From: an uncultured Oscillospiraceae bacterium | GTDB lineage: Bacteria; Bacillota; Clostridia; Oscillospirales; Oscillospiraceae | DNA: 13,197 bases | Direction of reading: 5' to 3' | Assembly (NCBI GenBank): GCA_934593275.1 | Contig: CAKTQE010000061.1 | Coordinates: 1 to 13,197 of the forward strand | Part shown: positions 4,701 through 11,137 of the stretch, one piece after another | Layout of the letters: every line of letters starts with the position of its first letter | Numbering within the stretch: the first letter of the stretch is position 1 | Program-made: the position numbers and the translations under genes | The notes under the pieces: generated by a model | Database searches by the model: none | The model's input: only the letters and a program-made list of their open reading frames with translations | What the model was told of the DNA's origin: nothing

Positions 4701-7066
4701 TGACCAACAACTCTAAGAGTTGTGATTGTACAGATTGCCCGGTCGATACGAACAACACCCACGGCGGTGGCGGTATTGCTCTGGCGAACGGTTCTACCAT
4801 GGAGATGTCCGGCGGCTATGTGACCGGCAACTTTTCCAGTCTGGCAGGGGGCGGCATTTATGCGGGCTACTATGCAGGCGAAGGTGGAGTCCATTTTACA
4901 ATGAGCGGCGGCACCATTGCCAGCAACTGCGCCAAATATGGCGAGGGTGGCGGCCTTCGTATCGGCGGCGGTGACAACGGCGGTACCGAGGGCGTGATTC
5001 GAGCAGAGGGAACAGTATATATTACCAATAACAAAACGCTTACCACAGACGACTGGGGCGGCGGCGGCATTTTCGTGCAGCAAGGTGGTAATCTGTCAGT
5101 CATCAATGCGCTGATCACGAACAATAAAGCGGGCGGCTTTGGCGGCGGAGTGGGTGCCTGTCCTACGGGTGAGACCCTGATCGTCAATGAAAGCGGTGCG
5201 GCTATTTACGATAACAATGCCACTGGCGAACAAATGTCTGCCGGTGGTGGCGGTAAACACTATGATACCGATGCGAAAAATGACCCGGATTTTTTCAATA
5301 ATGGCTACAAGGATTACTTCTGTGTCCGCTCAAAAGATGGCGCAAACCAGCCTATTTCTCTCGTCACCGGCCAGATGGCTGGCGGTGGGGCTGCGAACTG
5401 GACGGGAAGCTGTGACGACCATACGGTCAGTATCGGTAAGACCGGTTATGCAGCCGCAAATTATCGGTTCGGATTGGAGGCCAAACCTGATGCTACCGCT
5501 ATTAGCAGCGCAGTCAATACCGCAAACGTCATTATCACCGGCAACAGTTCCGGTGTTCACGGCGGCGGCATTATGACCAACGGCGGCCTGATTCTGGGCG
5601 ACCCGGGCGCAACCAAAGTGGTAACGTCCAGACCGGAGTTGGACATTACCGGTACCAAGGCCCTGGTTAAGGATGGAGAAAAGCAGGACAAGGGACTGAA
5701 CTTTAAGTTCCAGCTGAGCGACCAGAACGGAAATGTTATCGAAACGGAGTCTGACTCTGATACCGGCATATTTACTTTTTCGCCCGATGTGCAGGGTTTC
5801 GTGGCCGGAACTTATACCTATACGCTCAGCGAGGTCAACGACAGTCAACCCGGCATTACCTATGACGATACCGTACATACGATTCAGGTGACAGTTAAGG
5901 AGAAAACCGTTGAACTTTTGAAGGTGAAGTTCACAAGCTACAATGTGTCCTCTGTTACTGTCGATGGCGAAGAAGTCGGCGGTTCTTCCGGCTCTGGCTC
6001 CGGGGGAAATACCGGAACGGGTTCCGAGACGGCGGGGACGTTCAGGGTTCACTTTAAGAACAAGAGCGATAAAAGCTGGGACCCCGTGTACATGTATGTA
6101 TGGGATGGTAACAATAGACCGGCAGGCGAGTGGCCGGGAAAAGAAATGAACCTGGATACGGACGGCTCCTGGTATTACGACCTGCCTGTTAACGAAACGG
6201 GTAACTACAATTACATTTTTAATGATGGAACAACAAATAATCCACAACGTGATGTGAACAAAACAAAGGATATTACGTCTGTCCACTGTGAACCGGGCAA
6301 AGAGGTGTGGTTCGACTATGATACTGTAAGGCGGCCGAACACCGCCGACACCGGCTCTGCGGGGGCTGGGGGTGTTAGTCGGGGGGCCAATGCGGATGGG
6401 TCTTATACCCTGGAAATCCCTGGAGATGCCTTTACCAACAAAATGACGACCCGGTTGGATTTGCAGATCGTGAAGACGGACAGCGTGAGCGGTGATGTGC
6501 TGCAAGGTGCAAAATTTACCTTGACAAAAGCAGTGACAGGGGGTAATGTTGAAGTAGCTATCACCAATGAAAAGGGCATTGCGACCTTTACCGACATCCA
6601 GCGGGGAGCCCAATACTATCTGCGAGAGACAGATCCACCTTCAATGAAATACATGGTAGCGGGGCCGTGGATTCTGGAAGTGAAGGCGGACGGCAATGCC
6701 ACAATCTTCCCGGCTACGGAGAAGGGCGAGACGTTGGAAAAAACCAGCCCAACCGACACCGGAACGCCTTTGAAACTCCTTCCCGACTCCACCACCGGCA
6801 GCGGCACAACCGGCAGTGACTCCGAAAGCGGCACTGGTACCGAAGGCGGTAGCGACTCTGCAACCGGCAGTGGCACCGCAACCGGCACCAATTCCAAGGT
6901 GCTGGTGCTTCCCATTCAGGACACCCCTTGGGGGTATGAGCTTCCTGAAACCGGCGGGGCCGGGACGACTTCTTATACCGCAGGAGGCCTGGTGCTGATG
7001 TTCAGCGGGGCAGTCCTACTGTATATCCATAGCAAAGGCCGAAAGGAGGAGAAGGCATCTTCCTGA
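1781..7066 (+). CDS. Giant LPETG tip adhesin: Cys/His repeats, CHAP-like, beta-helix, pilin domain with CBM26 insert, SpaA
   Basis: A 1761-residue sortase-anchored surface protein. A TTG lies one codon upstream, but the ATG at 1781 is preferred, nine bases after GGTGA (1767-1771). Layout: signal peptide 1-48 with a long basic head; Cys/His-rich repeats 52-395; CHAP/NlpC-like domain about 422-565 with Asn468 and Arg527 at the catalytic Cys and His positions; beta-sandwich-like region about 568-710; right-handed beta-helix about 711-1280 with GGGI coils; Spy0128/FctA-like isopeptide domain from 1286 to about 1556, interrupted by a CBM26-like starch-binding module at 1420-1513; SpaA-like domain from 1558 (Lys1565, E-box Glu1616); Ser/Gly/Thr linker; LPETG at 1721-1725, hydrophobic helix, basic tail. 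Its size, first position among the subunit genes and binding-type domains fit a pilus tip adhesin. The ligand is inferred only from the CBM-like module. Confidence 0.9.
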   Translation: MKNVLLRNAEKYTLAHKRKRRWQRAVTALSSVVVFCTTYALILPAITMEKKCEIPEHTHTDACYRQTAGKRVPACSLELHQHTNDCYDGEGNLVCGYADFLVHRHDSSCYDENGALWCPLPEMEEHRHTDECYTLPEAVAEAPAQEVHTHGEECYTMERGELICQEHVHGEECYTETTELVCGLEETPDVVLEATPEEGAESTGEQEVIPGHQHGEGCYETRRVLSCGFDSDHQHTDDCYEWNKRLTCDQSTEPVEPVEAAPQQEAEPVLTCTKPEIQLHTHTPDCFDKDGNRICGQVQVLEHVHSDSCFAQEEPALTCTDTSEEHTHTPRCYGTWELVCGMEEHTHGEACTATNPEKAVFCGKEPHTHGESCRDEQGELTCTLEEHTHSLACYADPTADVETAEIWEQTFGEVTLTGDWRLDALAIAQSQLGYAESTKNYAVAEDGQTLMGYTRYGAWQGTPYDEWNAPFLAFCLHYAEVEDVPPAGDWGGWATAWPEAFRTPKDYTPAAGDLVLFDRDGDGTADRVAIVAEVTEGGFTAIEGNAEHAVGQRAYETADSGILGYVVLPQGPKEFTLTARSESGITVTVTGPREYLPYPAREITVTVTEVTEGECQAIRDQILGEEQAEPERSYLLDITLWHGEDEIEPTGSVTVTFSGIDTEGLYPKVYHIDPDNQTVKDMEAEKTETGDVAVDTDHFSLYLLSAVAPGELKGYIGNMLENGGNFQLTDDAWTAIDSGSANLTITQDTTIDLNGHTLTISNANQFFEVQNGATLTITDSVGATDTESQGSEPLYGNKASLSTDGSTLTYYITESTANGTSTTETLKKHEVNLTGAGKILCGATSEQLIKVQNGGTLELQSGVLQGTGIKHIVYVDDGTLNMTGGYIVGGGRDDSPGGGIYVDSGAERGKVKIQGGVVAANRGNFGGGIYVVGGELTISGGAVTGNEVFDGHDDDGGGIYVNSGTLKLSGNGYVTNNSKSCDCTDCPVDTNNTHGGGGIALANGSTMEMSGGYVTGNFSSLAGGGIYAGYYAGEGGVHFTMSGGTIASNCAKYGEGGGLRIGGGDNGGTEGVIRAEGTVYITNNKTLTTDDWGGGGIFVQQGGNLSVINALITNNKAGGFGGGVGACPTGETLIVNESGAAIYDNNATGEQMSAGGGGKHYDTDAKNDPDFFNNGYKDYFCVRSKDGANQPISLVTGQMAGGGAANWTGSCDDHTVSIGKTGYAAANYRFGLEAKPDATAISSAVNTANVIITGNSSGVHGGGIMTNGGLILGDPGATKVVTSRPELDITGTKALVKDGEKQDKGLNFKFQLSDQNGNVIETESDSDTGIFTFSPDVQGFVAGTYTYTLSEVNDSQPGITYDDTVHTIQVTVKEKTVELLKVKFTSYNVSSVTVDGEEVGGSSGSGSGGNTGTGSETAGTFRVHFKNKSDKSWDPVYMYVWDGNNRPAGEWPGKEMNLDTDGSWYYDLPVNETGNYNYIFNDGTTNNPQRDVNKTKDITSVHCEPGKEVWFDYDTVRRPNTADTGSAGAGGVSRGANADGSYTLEIPGDAFTNKMTTRLDLQIVKTDSVSGDVLQGAKFTLTKAVTGGNVEVAITNEKGIATFTDIQRGAQYYLRETDPPSMKYMVAGPWILEVKADGNATIFPATEKGETLEKTSPTDTGTPLKLLPDSTTGSGTTGSDSESGTGTEGGSDSATGSGTATGTNSKVLVLPIQDTPWGYELPETGGAGTTSYTAGGLVLMFSGAVLLYIHSKGRKEEKASS
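1934..2959 (+). repeat. Fourteen-fold H-x-H-x3-C repeat region of the adhesin
   Basis: Within the adhesin, residues 52-393 hold 14 units of the form H-x-H-x3-C, usually followed by Tyr or Phe (EHTHTDACY, LHQHTNDCY, VHRHDSSCY, and so on to EHTHSLACY). In 12 units a second Cys follows about 8-12 residues later. Two further Cys lie outside this scheme, making 28 in total, and every unit contributes two His. A 22-bp stretch is identical at 2227-2248 and 2284-2305, 57 nt apart and in frame, showing recent duplication or a substrate for recombination. The pattern fits metal-binding knuckles or a disulfide ladder forming a stalk next to the signal peptide. I recognise the motif from other clostridial surface proteins but know no proven role. 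Confidence 0.85.
4440..5586 (+). repeat. GGGI-coil beta-helix repeats of the adhesin
   Basis: Coils of about 22-40 residues each begin with a GGG(I/L/V) motif: GGGIYVDSG, GGGIYVVGG, GGGIYVNSG, GGGIALANG, GGGIYAGYY, GGGLRIGGG, GGGIFVQQG, GGGVGACPT, and a last GGGIMTNGG near 5563-5586. Most coils also carry a hydrophobic-x-hydrophobic strand and a (T/S)(G/N)N turn. At the DNA level GGCGGTATCTA recurs at 4472, 4559 and 4649 (87 and 90 nt apart). The pattern resembles right-handed beta-helix surface proteins, including the GGA(I/L/V) repeats of Chlamydia Pmp proteins. One loop contains Cys981, Cys983 and Cys986 (CDCTDC), a possible metal or disulfide site. Confidence 0.8.
6038..6316 (+). other. 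CBM26-like starch-binding module encoded inside the adhesin's isopeptide domain
   Basis: Residues about 1420-1513 of the adhesin read TFRVHFKN...SWDPVYMYVW...GEWPGKEM...DGSWYYDLP...YNYIFNDGT..., the layout I know from family 26 (and related 25) carbohydrate-binding modules of bacterial amylases. Expected sugar-stacking aromatics would be among Tyr1437, Tyr1439, Trp1441 and Trp1451. Gly/Ser/Thr-rich linkers flank it on both sides (about 1401-1419 and 1516-1541). Before it lies the body of an FctA-like domain (Lys1293, Glu1351) and after it the closing strand of that domain (FTNKM, Asn1553), so it reads as an insertion. The family match is by eye. Confidence 0.72.
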
Positions 7067-7148
7067 AGCCAAGGAAAAAACCACCAGGCAAACCTATCAA
7101 AAAGGAAACAAACCCAACGCACATTGATGAAGGAGGAAGAAACAACCC

Positions 7149-8702
7149 ATGAAAAACGCAAGAAAACTGACCAGCCTCCTGCTGGCCCTGCTCCTGGTCT
7201 TCGCCCTGGCCGCCACGGCTGCCGCCGATGATACAGGTACACCCATCAAGGGCACCATTACCGTGGATAATCCCATTACTGGACAGGACTATACCGCCTA
7301 CAAGATTTTTGATGTGGTCTATGATGATGCGACTCCTACAAAGCTCTATTCTTACACCATCAAGGGCGACAGCGCATGGATTCAGACTGTACAAAACTAT
7401 GCCAATGGAACGGATAGCGGCCTGACCCTGACCCCCGTTGCCGACACGACTTCGAATACTTTTGTCGTTACGTTTGACGAAAACAAATTCAGTGCCCCCA
7501 AATTCGCTGCGGTTTTGAAAACGGCTCTGAAAGCAGATACCACCGCTTTTACTGGAACAGATCTGGAAAAGAGTGGAAATCCTGTGAAAGCCTCTGCCAC
7601 CGTCAACGAGTTGGGCTACTACTTCGTCACCAGCTCTACCGGCGCACTGTGCAACCTGACCACCACTGCACCTGATGTCAACATCCGCGATAAGAATGAC
7701 GTACCTTTTAACAAGGAGGGCGACAAGACCAACGCTGATGTGGGCCAGACCGTCACCTATAAAATCACCGGCAAGGTGCCTGACTACACCGGCTTTGATA
7801 AGTATACCTATGAAATCACCGATACCATGAGCCCGGGGTTGACCTTTGACAACACAAGTGTTGAAGTAAAAATCGGTACCTCAAATGTGGAGAGTGGGTC
7901 CAATGGTTACACCCTCAATGAACCTACTGATACTGATACTGATAAGTATACTTTTAAGTTATCCATCAACGTCAAACAATTTGAAATCGGTAAAGAGATT
8001 GTAGTTACCTACAAAGCTACCGTCAATGAGAAAGCAATTGCAAAAATCGAAAACAACGATGCATATCTGACCTATACCAACGGCCCTACCGAGAAAGAGA
8101 ATAAGACCTCCGAGCACGTGCAAAAAAAAGTCTACACCTCCAAGATCGCCATCGTCAAGGTTGAGAAAGCTGCCGATGATGCTACGGCAACGCCAAAGAA
8201 GCTGGAAGGCGCAGAGTTTGTCCTGTACAAGCGTGGCACAGGAGCCGATACCGCACCGACTGGCAAGGATTATGACGAGGTGACCGAGGGCAACAAGACT
8301 ACTTATTACCCCAGAGAATACTACAAGTACACCGAAGCTACAGGTAATGAGGGCAGTAAGGTCGGATGGGTTACAGTCAATGATCATCCCACTGTCAAGA
8401 GAACCGACAACAACGGCACTGCCTCCTTTGACGGCCTTGCCAACGGCGATTACTGGCTGGTAGAAACCAAGGCCCCCGCCGGTTACAATCAGCTGGATAA
8501 GCCTGTTCCAGTTACGGTAAATGGCGGCAACACAGAAGCCGACCTCACTGTTAACACTACGGTCCAGAACCAGGCCGGAACGCTCCTGCCCTCCACCGGT
8601 GGTATGGGTACCACCGTCTTCTATGTACTGGGCGCTGTCCTGGTCCTGGGGGCCGGGGTGCTGCTGGTTACCAAGAAGCGCATGAGCCGGAGCGAGGGCT
8701 AA
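7149..8702 (+). CDS. LPSTG major (backbone) pilin
   Basis: A 517-residue isopeptide-forming shaft pilin, to be polymerised by the class C sortase outside the membrane. The signal peptide covers about 1-26 (ending TAAADD). The N-terminal domain (about 30-185) ends in DVNIRDKND, where Lys182 sits at the place of the pilin-motif lysine of related clostridial pilins. A second domain (about 186-320; VGQTVTYKITG, YTYEITDTM) matches fimbrial D2-type isopeptide domains. A third, SpaA-like domain carries the E-box YWLVETKAPAGY (Glu439). LPSTG is at 480-484, followed by a membrane helix and a basic tail. AGGAGG at 7131-7136 precedes the ATG by 12 nt. An in-frame triple ACTGAT at 7926-7943 encodes a Thr-Asp run. 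The interior uses a less GC-rich codon style than the sortases, as expected for a diversifying surface antigen. Confidence 0.93.
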   Translation: MKNARKLTSLLLALLLVFALAATAAADDTGTPIKGTITVDNPITGQDYTAYKIFDVVYDDATPTKLYSYTIKGDSAWIQTVQNYANGTDSGLTLTPVADTTSNTFVVTFDENKFSAPKFAAVLKTALKADTTAFTGTDLEKSGNPVKASATVNELGYYFVTSSTGALCNLTTTAPDVNIRDKNDVPFNKEGDKTNADVGQTVTYKITGKVPDYTGFDKYTYEITDTMSPGLTFDNTSVEVKIGTSNVESGSNGYTLNEPTDTDTDKYTFKLSINVKQFEIGKEIVVTYKATVNEKAIAKIENNDAYLTYTNGPTEKENKTSEHVQKKVYTSKIAIVKVEKAADDATATPKKLEGAEFVLYKRGTGADTAPTGKDYDEVTEGNKTTYYPREYYKYTEATGNEGSKVGWVTVNDHPTVKRTDNNGTASFDGLANGDYWLVETKAPAGYNQLDKPVPVTVNGGNTEADLTVNTTVQNQAGTLLPSTGGMGTTVFYVLGAVLVLGAGVLLVTKKRMSRSEG

Positions 8703-8749
8703 GCCGGGTGCGCTGATCAGTCCTTTATTTCTTCTATTCCCTCAGAACC

Positions 8750-8778
8750 CGTGCCGGGGAGCATTCCTCCCCGGCACG
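8750..8778 (+). promoter_or_regulatory. Perfect 12-bp hairpin between backbone pilin and class C sortase
   Basis: CGTGCCGGGGAG (8750-8761) and CTCCCCGGCACG (8767-8778) form a perfect 12-bp GC-rich stem with a 5-nt loop, seven bases before the sortase ribosome binding site. There is no T-tract after it, so it is not a canonical intrinsic terminator. A likely role is to cap the 3' end of pilin mRNA against nucleases, or to pause or partly stop transcription, keeping pilin in excess over sortase. It could also damp translation initiation of the sortase. Confidence 0.7.
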
Positions 8779-8799
8779 CAGCCACAAGGAGAACCCTGT

Positions 8800-9618
8800 A
8801 TGCGAAAACATTTGTCAACGGTGATTCTGGTTTTTCTATTGCTCATAGGGCTGTCCCTGTTGCTGTATCCCACCGTCAGTGACTACTGGAACTCCTTCCA
8901 CCAGACCCGGGCCATTACCACCTACGCCGAAAACGTGGCCGCCCTGGATAACACCAGCTATGAGGCCCTCTGGGAAGCCGCCAGAGCCTACAATCAGGAA
9001 CTGCTGGGCCGGAACAACGGCTATATCCTCTCCGAAGAACAGCAGGCGGAATATAAAAGCCTTTTGGACATCTCCGGCCAGGGGGTCATGGGCTATATCG
9101 AGATCCCGGAAATTGACGTGAGCCTGCCCATTTACCACGGCACCGAGGACTCGGTGTTACAGGTGGCCGTGGGCCATCTGGAATGGTCCAGCCTGCCGGT
9201 AGGTGGGGAGAGTACCCACTGTGTCCTCTCCGGCCACCGGGGTCTGCCCAGTGCCAAGCTCTTTACCAATCTGGATCGGCTGCGGGAGGGGAACATCTTC
9301 CTCCTGCGGGTGCTGGACGAGGTACTGACCTACGAGGTGGACCAGATTTTAATCGTAGAACCCCAGGATACCGCCCCGCTGGAAATTGTAGAGGGCCAGG
9401 ACTACTGCACCCTGGTGACCTGCACCCCCTACGGAATCAACAGCCACCGGCTGCTGGTCCGGGGCCATCGCATCGACAATCTGGAAGAAGTAAAAACCGT
9501 TCGGGTCACCGCCGATGCCGTCCAATTAGAGCCGATGCTGGTGGCCCCCATTGTGGCCATTCCCATACTGCTTGTGCTGCTGGTACTGCTGCTGCTGCCC
9601 CGGCGCAGAAAGAAATAG
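8800..9618 (+). CDS. Class C (pilus-polymerising) sortase
   Basis: This 272-residue transpeptidase should cleave LP-S/E-TG signals and join the freed Thr to the pilin-motif lysine of the next subunit. An N-terminal membrane helix (about 6-24) and a second C-terminal helix (about 245-266, followed by RRRKK) are the class C arrangement. Catalytic residues are His146 (LSGHRG), Cys208 (TLVTCTPYG) and Arg217 (SHRLLVRGHR). The segment before MGYIEIP, where many class C enzymes carry a DPF/DPW-type lid anchor, reads LLDISGQG, so the lid appears to lack that motif. AAGGAG at 8786-8791 gives an 8-nt spacing to the ATG. The gene stops at TAG 9616-9618, which overlaps the AGGAGG of the next gene. Confidence 0.94.
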   Translation: MRKHLSTVILVFLLLIGLSLLLYPTVSDYWNSFHQTRAITTYAENVAALDNTSYEALWEAARAYNQELLGRNNGYILSEEQQAEYKSLLDISGQGVMGYIEIPEIDVSLPIYHGTEDSVLQVAVGHLEWSSLPVGGESTHCVLSGHRGLPSAKLFTNLDRLREGNIFLLRVLDEVLTYEVDQILIVEPQDTAPLEIVEGQDYCTLVTCTPYGINSHRLLVRGHRIDNLEEVKTVRVTADAVQLEPMLVAPIVAIPILLVLLVLLLLPRRRKK

Positions 9619-9628
9619 GAGGTATGTT

Positions 9629-10315
9629 ATGAGAAAACGTCTGAGAAGTCTGCTTGCATTGCTGCTCCTGGTCTGTCTGCCCCTGTCTGCTGCTGCCCAC
9701 CCGGTGCCGGATGAACGAAAAGACGGCCATTGCAGCATTACCGTGACCATGACCTACCAGGAAAAAGCCCTCCCAGGCGGCACCCTGGCCCTTTACAAGG
9801 TGGGGGATGTGGTGGAGGATGACGGCAATTATTCCTTTGCCCCCGTGGCAGCCATCCGGCAGGATTTCCCCCAGTTTGGAGACATCCAATCCCCGGATTT
9901 GGCGCAGAAGCTTTCTAAACTGGAAGACAAGCTGACCCCGGTGACCGCCCTCCCTCAAAAGGTGGGGGAGAACGGCAAAGTGACCTTTTCGGAGCTTTCC
10001 TTTGGCCTGTATCTGGTGGTGCAGAAAACCGCCCCGGCAGGGTACGGGAAAACCGAGCCGTTTCTGGTAAGCCTTCCCTACCTTGAGGAGGGGGAATACC
10101 AGTATGACGTGGCCAGTCAGCCCAAAACCGACCTGGAACGGGAGGTGACCACCAAGCCCACCACCAGCCCCACCACAAAACCCGCCTCCTCCTCCGGCGG
10201 GAAGCTGCCCCAGACCGGCCAGCTGTGGTGGCCGGTGCCGGTGCTGGCCTGCGGCGGGCTGGGCTGCATCGTGGTGGGTCTGATTCGGAAGCGGAGGGCC
10301 GGGGATGAAGACTGA
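9629..10315 (+). CDS. Small LPQTG minor (probably basal) pilin
   Basis: A 228-residue exported subunit. The frame is open upstream, but the true start is the ATG at 9629: AGGAGG lies at 9617-9622, six bases before it, and the protein then begins with a proper signal peptide (MRKRLRSLLALLLLVCLPLSAAA). One SpaA-like prealbumin domain spans about 30-165. Its E-box reads YLVVQKTAPAGY, so the usual catalytic Glu is Gln132 and an internal isopeptide bond probably does not form. A Thr/Pro/Lys-rich tail (TTKPTTSPTTKP) leads to LPQTG at 193-197, then a membrane helix and RKRR. Size, proline-rich tail and pairing with the second sortase suggest the base subunit that fixes the pilus to the wall; an accessory side pilin is the alternative. 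Confidence 0.9.
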   Translation: MRKRLRSLLALLLLVCLPLSAAAHPVPDERKDGHCSITVTMTYQEKALPGGTLALYKVGDVVEDDGNYSFAPVAAIRQDFPQFGDIQSPDLAQKLSKLEDKLTPVTALPQKVGENGKVTFSELSFGLYLVVQKTAPAGYGKTEPFLVSLPYLEEGEYQYDVASQPKTDLEREVTTKPTTSPTTKPASSSGGKLPQTGQLWWPVPVLACGGLGCIVVGLIRKRRAGDED

Positions 10316-10952
10316 CCCAGGAAGAATTTGGATCAATACGGGGCTGCTGCTGCTGACAGCGGCCCTGTTTCTATGGGCCTACAACAGCCAGGAATCCCGC
10401 AGGGCCGGAGACTCCGCCCAGCAGGTCATCACGGAGCTGACCCAGTCCCTGACCCAGGAAACGGAAGCGGGGCTTGACCCGGAACCCGCAGAAGCCCCGG
10501 CGGTCAAAATGCCTGAATACCTGCTGGATGACCAGCGGGAGATGCCGGAAAAAACCATCGGTGGCCGGGACTATATTGGCGTGCTGAGCATTCCCTCTTT
10601 GGATTTGGAGCTGCCGGTACTGAGCCGGTGGAGCTACCCCAATCTGAAAGTGGCCCCCTGCCGCTATTCAGGCTCCCTATACCAGAACAACCTCATCATC
10701 TGCGCCCACAATTACGCCTCCCATTTCGGCAAGCTCAAAACCTTACAACCGGGGGACACCTTGCTCTTTACGGATATGGAAGACCAGGTGGTCACCTTTC
10801 AGATGGTGGAGCGGGAGACCCTGGAACCGGATGACGAAGAAGCCATGACCACCGGCAACTGGCACCTGACCCTGTTCACCTGCACCCCCGGCGGCCAGAC
10901 CCGTGTCACCGTCCGGTTTGAACGGGTAGACCCGGGCCACAGCCAGGAGTGA
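10305..10952 (+). CDS. Second pilus-cluster sortase (class B/D-like)
   Basis: A 215-residue sortase with a single N-terminal membrane helix (about 10-24), an acidic spacer, and a C-terminal catalytic domain lacking the second membrane helix of the polymerising enzyme. Active-site residues: His135 (ICAHNYASHFG), Cys193 (LFTCTPGG) and Arg200, or possibly Arg204 (QTRVTVRFE). The start overlaps the end of the LPQTG pilin gene by 11 nt, so the two are probably translated as a unit and function as an enzyme-substrate pair. By analogy with two-sortase pilus systems it may anchor the finished pilus to peptidoglycan through the LPQTG subunit. The exact sortase class cannot be settled by eye. Confidence 0.9.
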   Translation: MKTDPGRIWINTGLLLLTAALFLWAYNSQESRRAGDSAQQVITELTQSLTQETEAGLDPEPAEAPAVKMPEYLLDDQREMPEKTIGGRDYIGVLSIPSLDLELPVLSRWSYPNLKVAPCRYSGSLYQNNLIICAHNYASHFGKLKTLQPGDTLLFTDMEDQVVTFQMVERETLEPDDEEAMTTGNWHLTLFTCTPGGQTRVTVRFERVDPGHSQE

Positions 10953-10988
10953 GACATGCCGAAATACCCAATTGGCAGGGAATGAGAA

Positions 10989-11010
10989 AAGCCGAGGGTG
11001 GTTTCTTTTT
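10989..11010 (+). terminator. Weak candidate terminator of the pilus operon
   Basis: AAGCC (10989-10993) can pair with GGTTT (11000-11004, one wobble) around GAGGGT, followed by CTTTTT. The stem is short, so this is a weak terminator at best. It is the only candidate found between the second sortase and the purF promoter. Confidence 0.3.
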
Positions 11011-11040
11011 ACAAAAATTTTCCCCAGGGCCATCCCGGGT

Positions 11041-11069
11041 TTGACATGGGCCGGGAATCGTGGTAGAAT
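11041..11069 (+). promoter_or_regulatory. Strong sigma-70-type promoter of purF-carA
   Basis: TTGACA (11041-11046) and TAGAAT (11064-11069) are separated by exactly 17 bp. The -35 is a perfect consensus and the -10 differs from TATAAT at one base. Transcription should start near 11076, about 80 nt before the purF ATG. Confidence 0.85.
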
Positions 11070-11082
11070 CACCGGGAAAAGC

Positions 11083-11137
11083 AAGGACGCTTATTTGGGC
11101 GGAGAACTGTCTCCGCCTGAATAGGCGTTCTTTTTTT
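11083..11137 (+). terminator. Long terminator hairpin filling the purF leader (attenuator)
   Basis: The left arm at 11085-11105 and right arm at 11110-11130 pair over 21 positions with only G-U wobbles as departures (core GGCGGAGA/TCTCCGCC), closed by the tetraloop ACTG and followed by seven T residues (11131-11137). It lies between the purF promoter and its ribosome binding site and begins only about 10 nt after the expected start of transcription. By default it should stop transcription early, so purF expression must rely on read-through or antitermination. No known purine or PRPP riboswitch would fit in the space before it. Confidence 0.8.

Noticed and set aside
5330..6613. Minus-strand open frame (427 codons) opposite the adhesin's C-terminal half
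   Set aside because: It is antisense to the well-supported pilin, CBM-like and SpaA domains, and shows no recognisable family and no start signal.
9551..9628. Extended N-terminus of the LPQTG pilin from an upstream in-frame ATG
   Set aside because: It would overlap the sortase C-terminus, has no ribosome binding site, and would bury the signal peptide behind a Cys-rich stretch. The ATG at 9629 follows AGGAGG directly.
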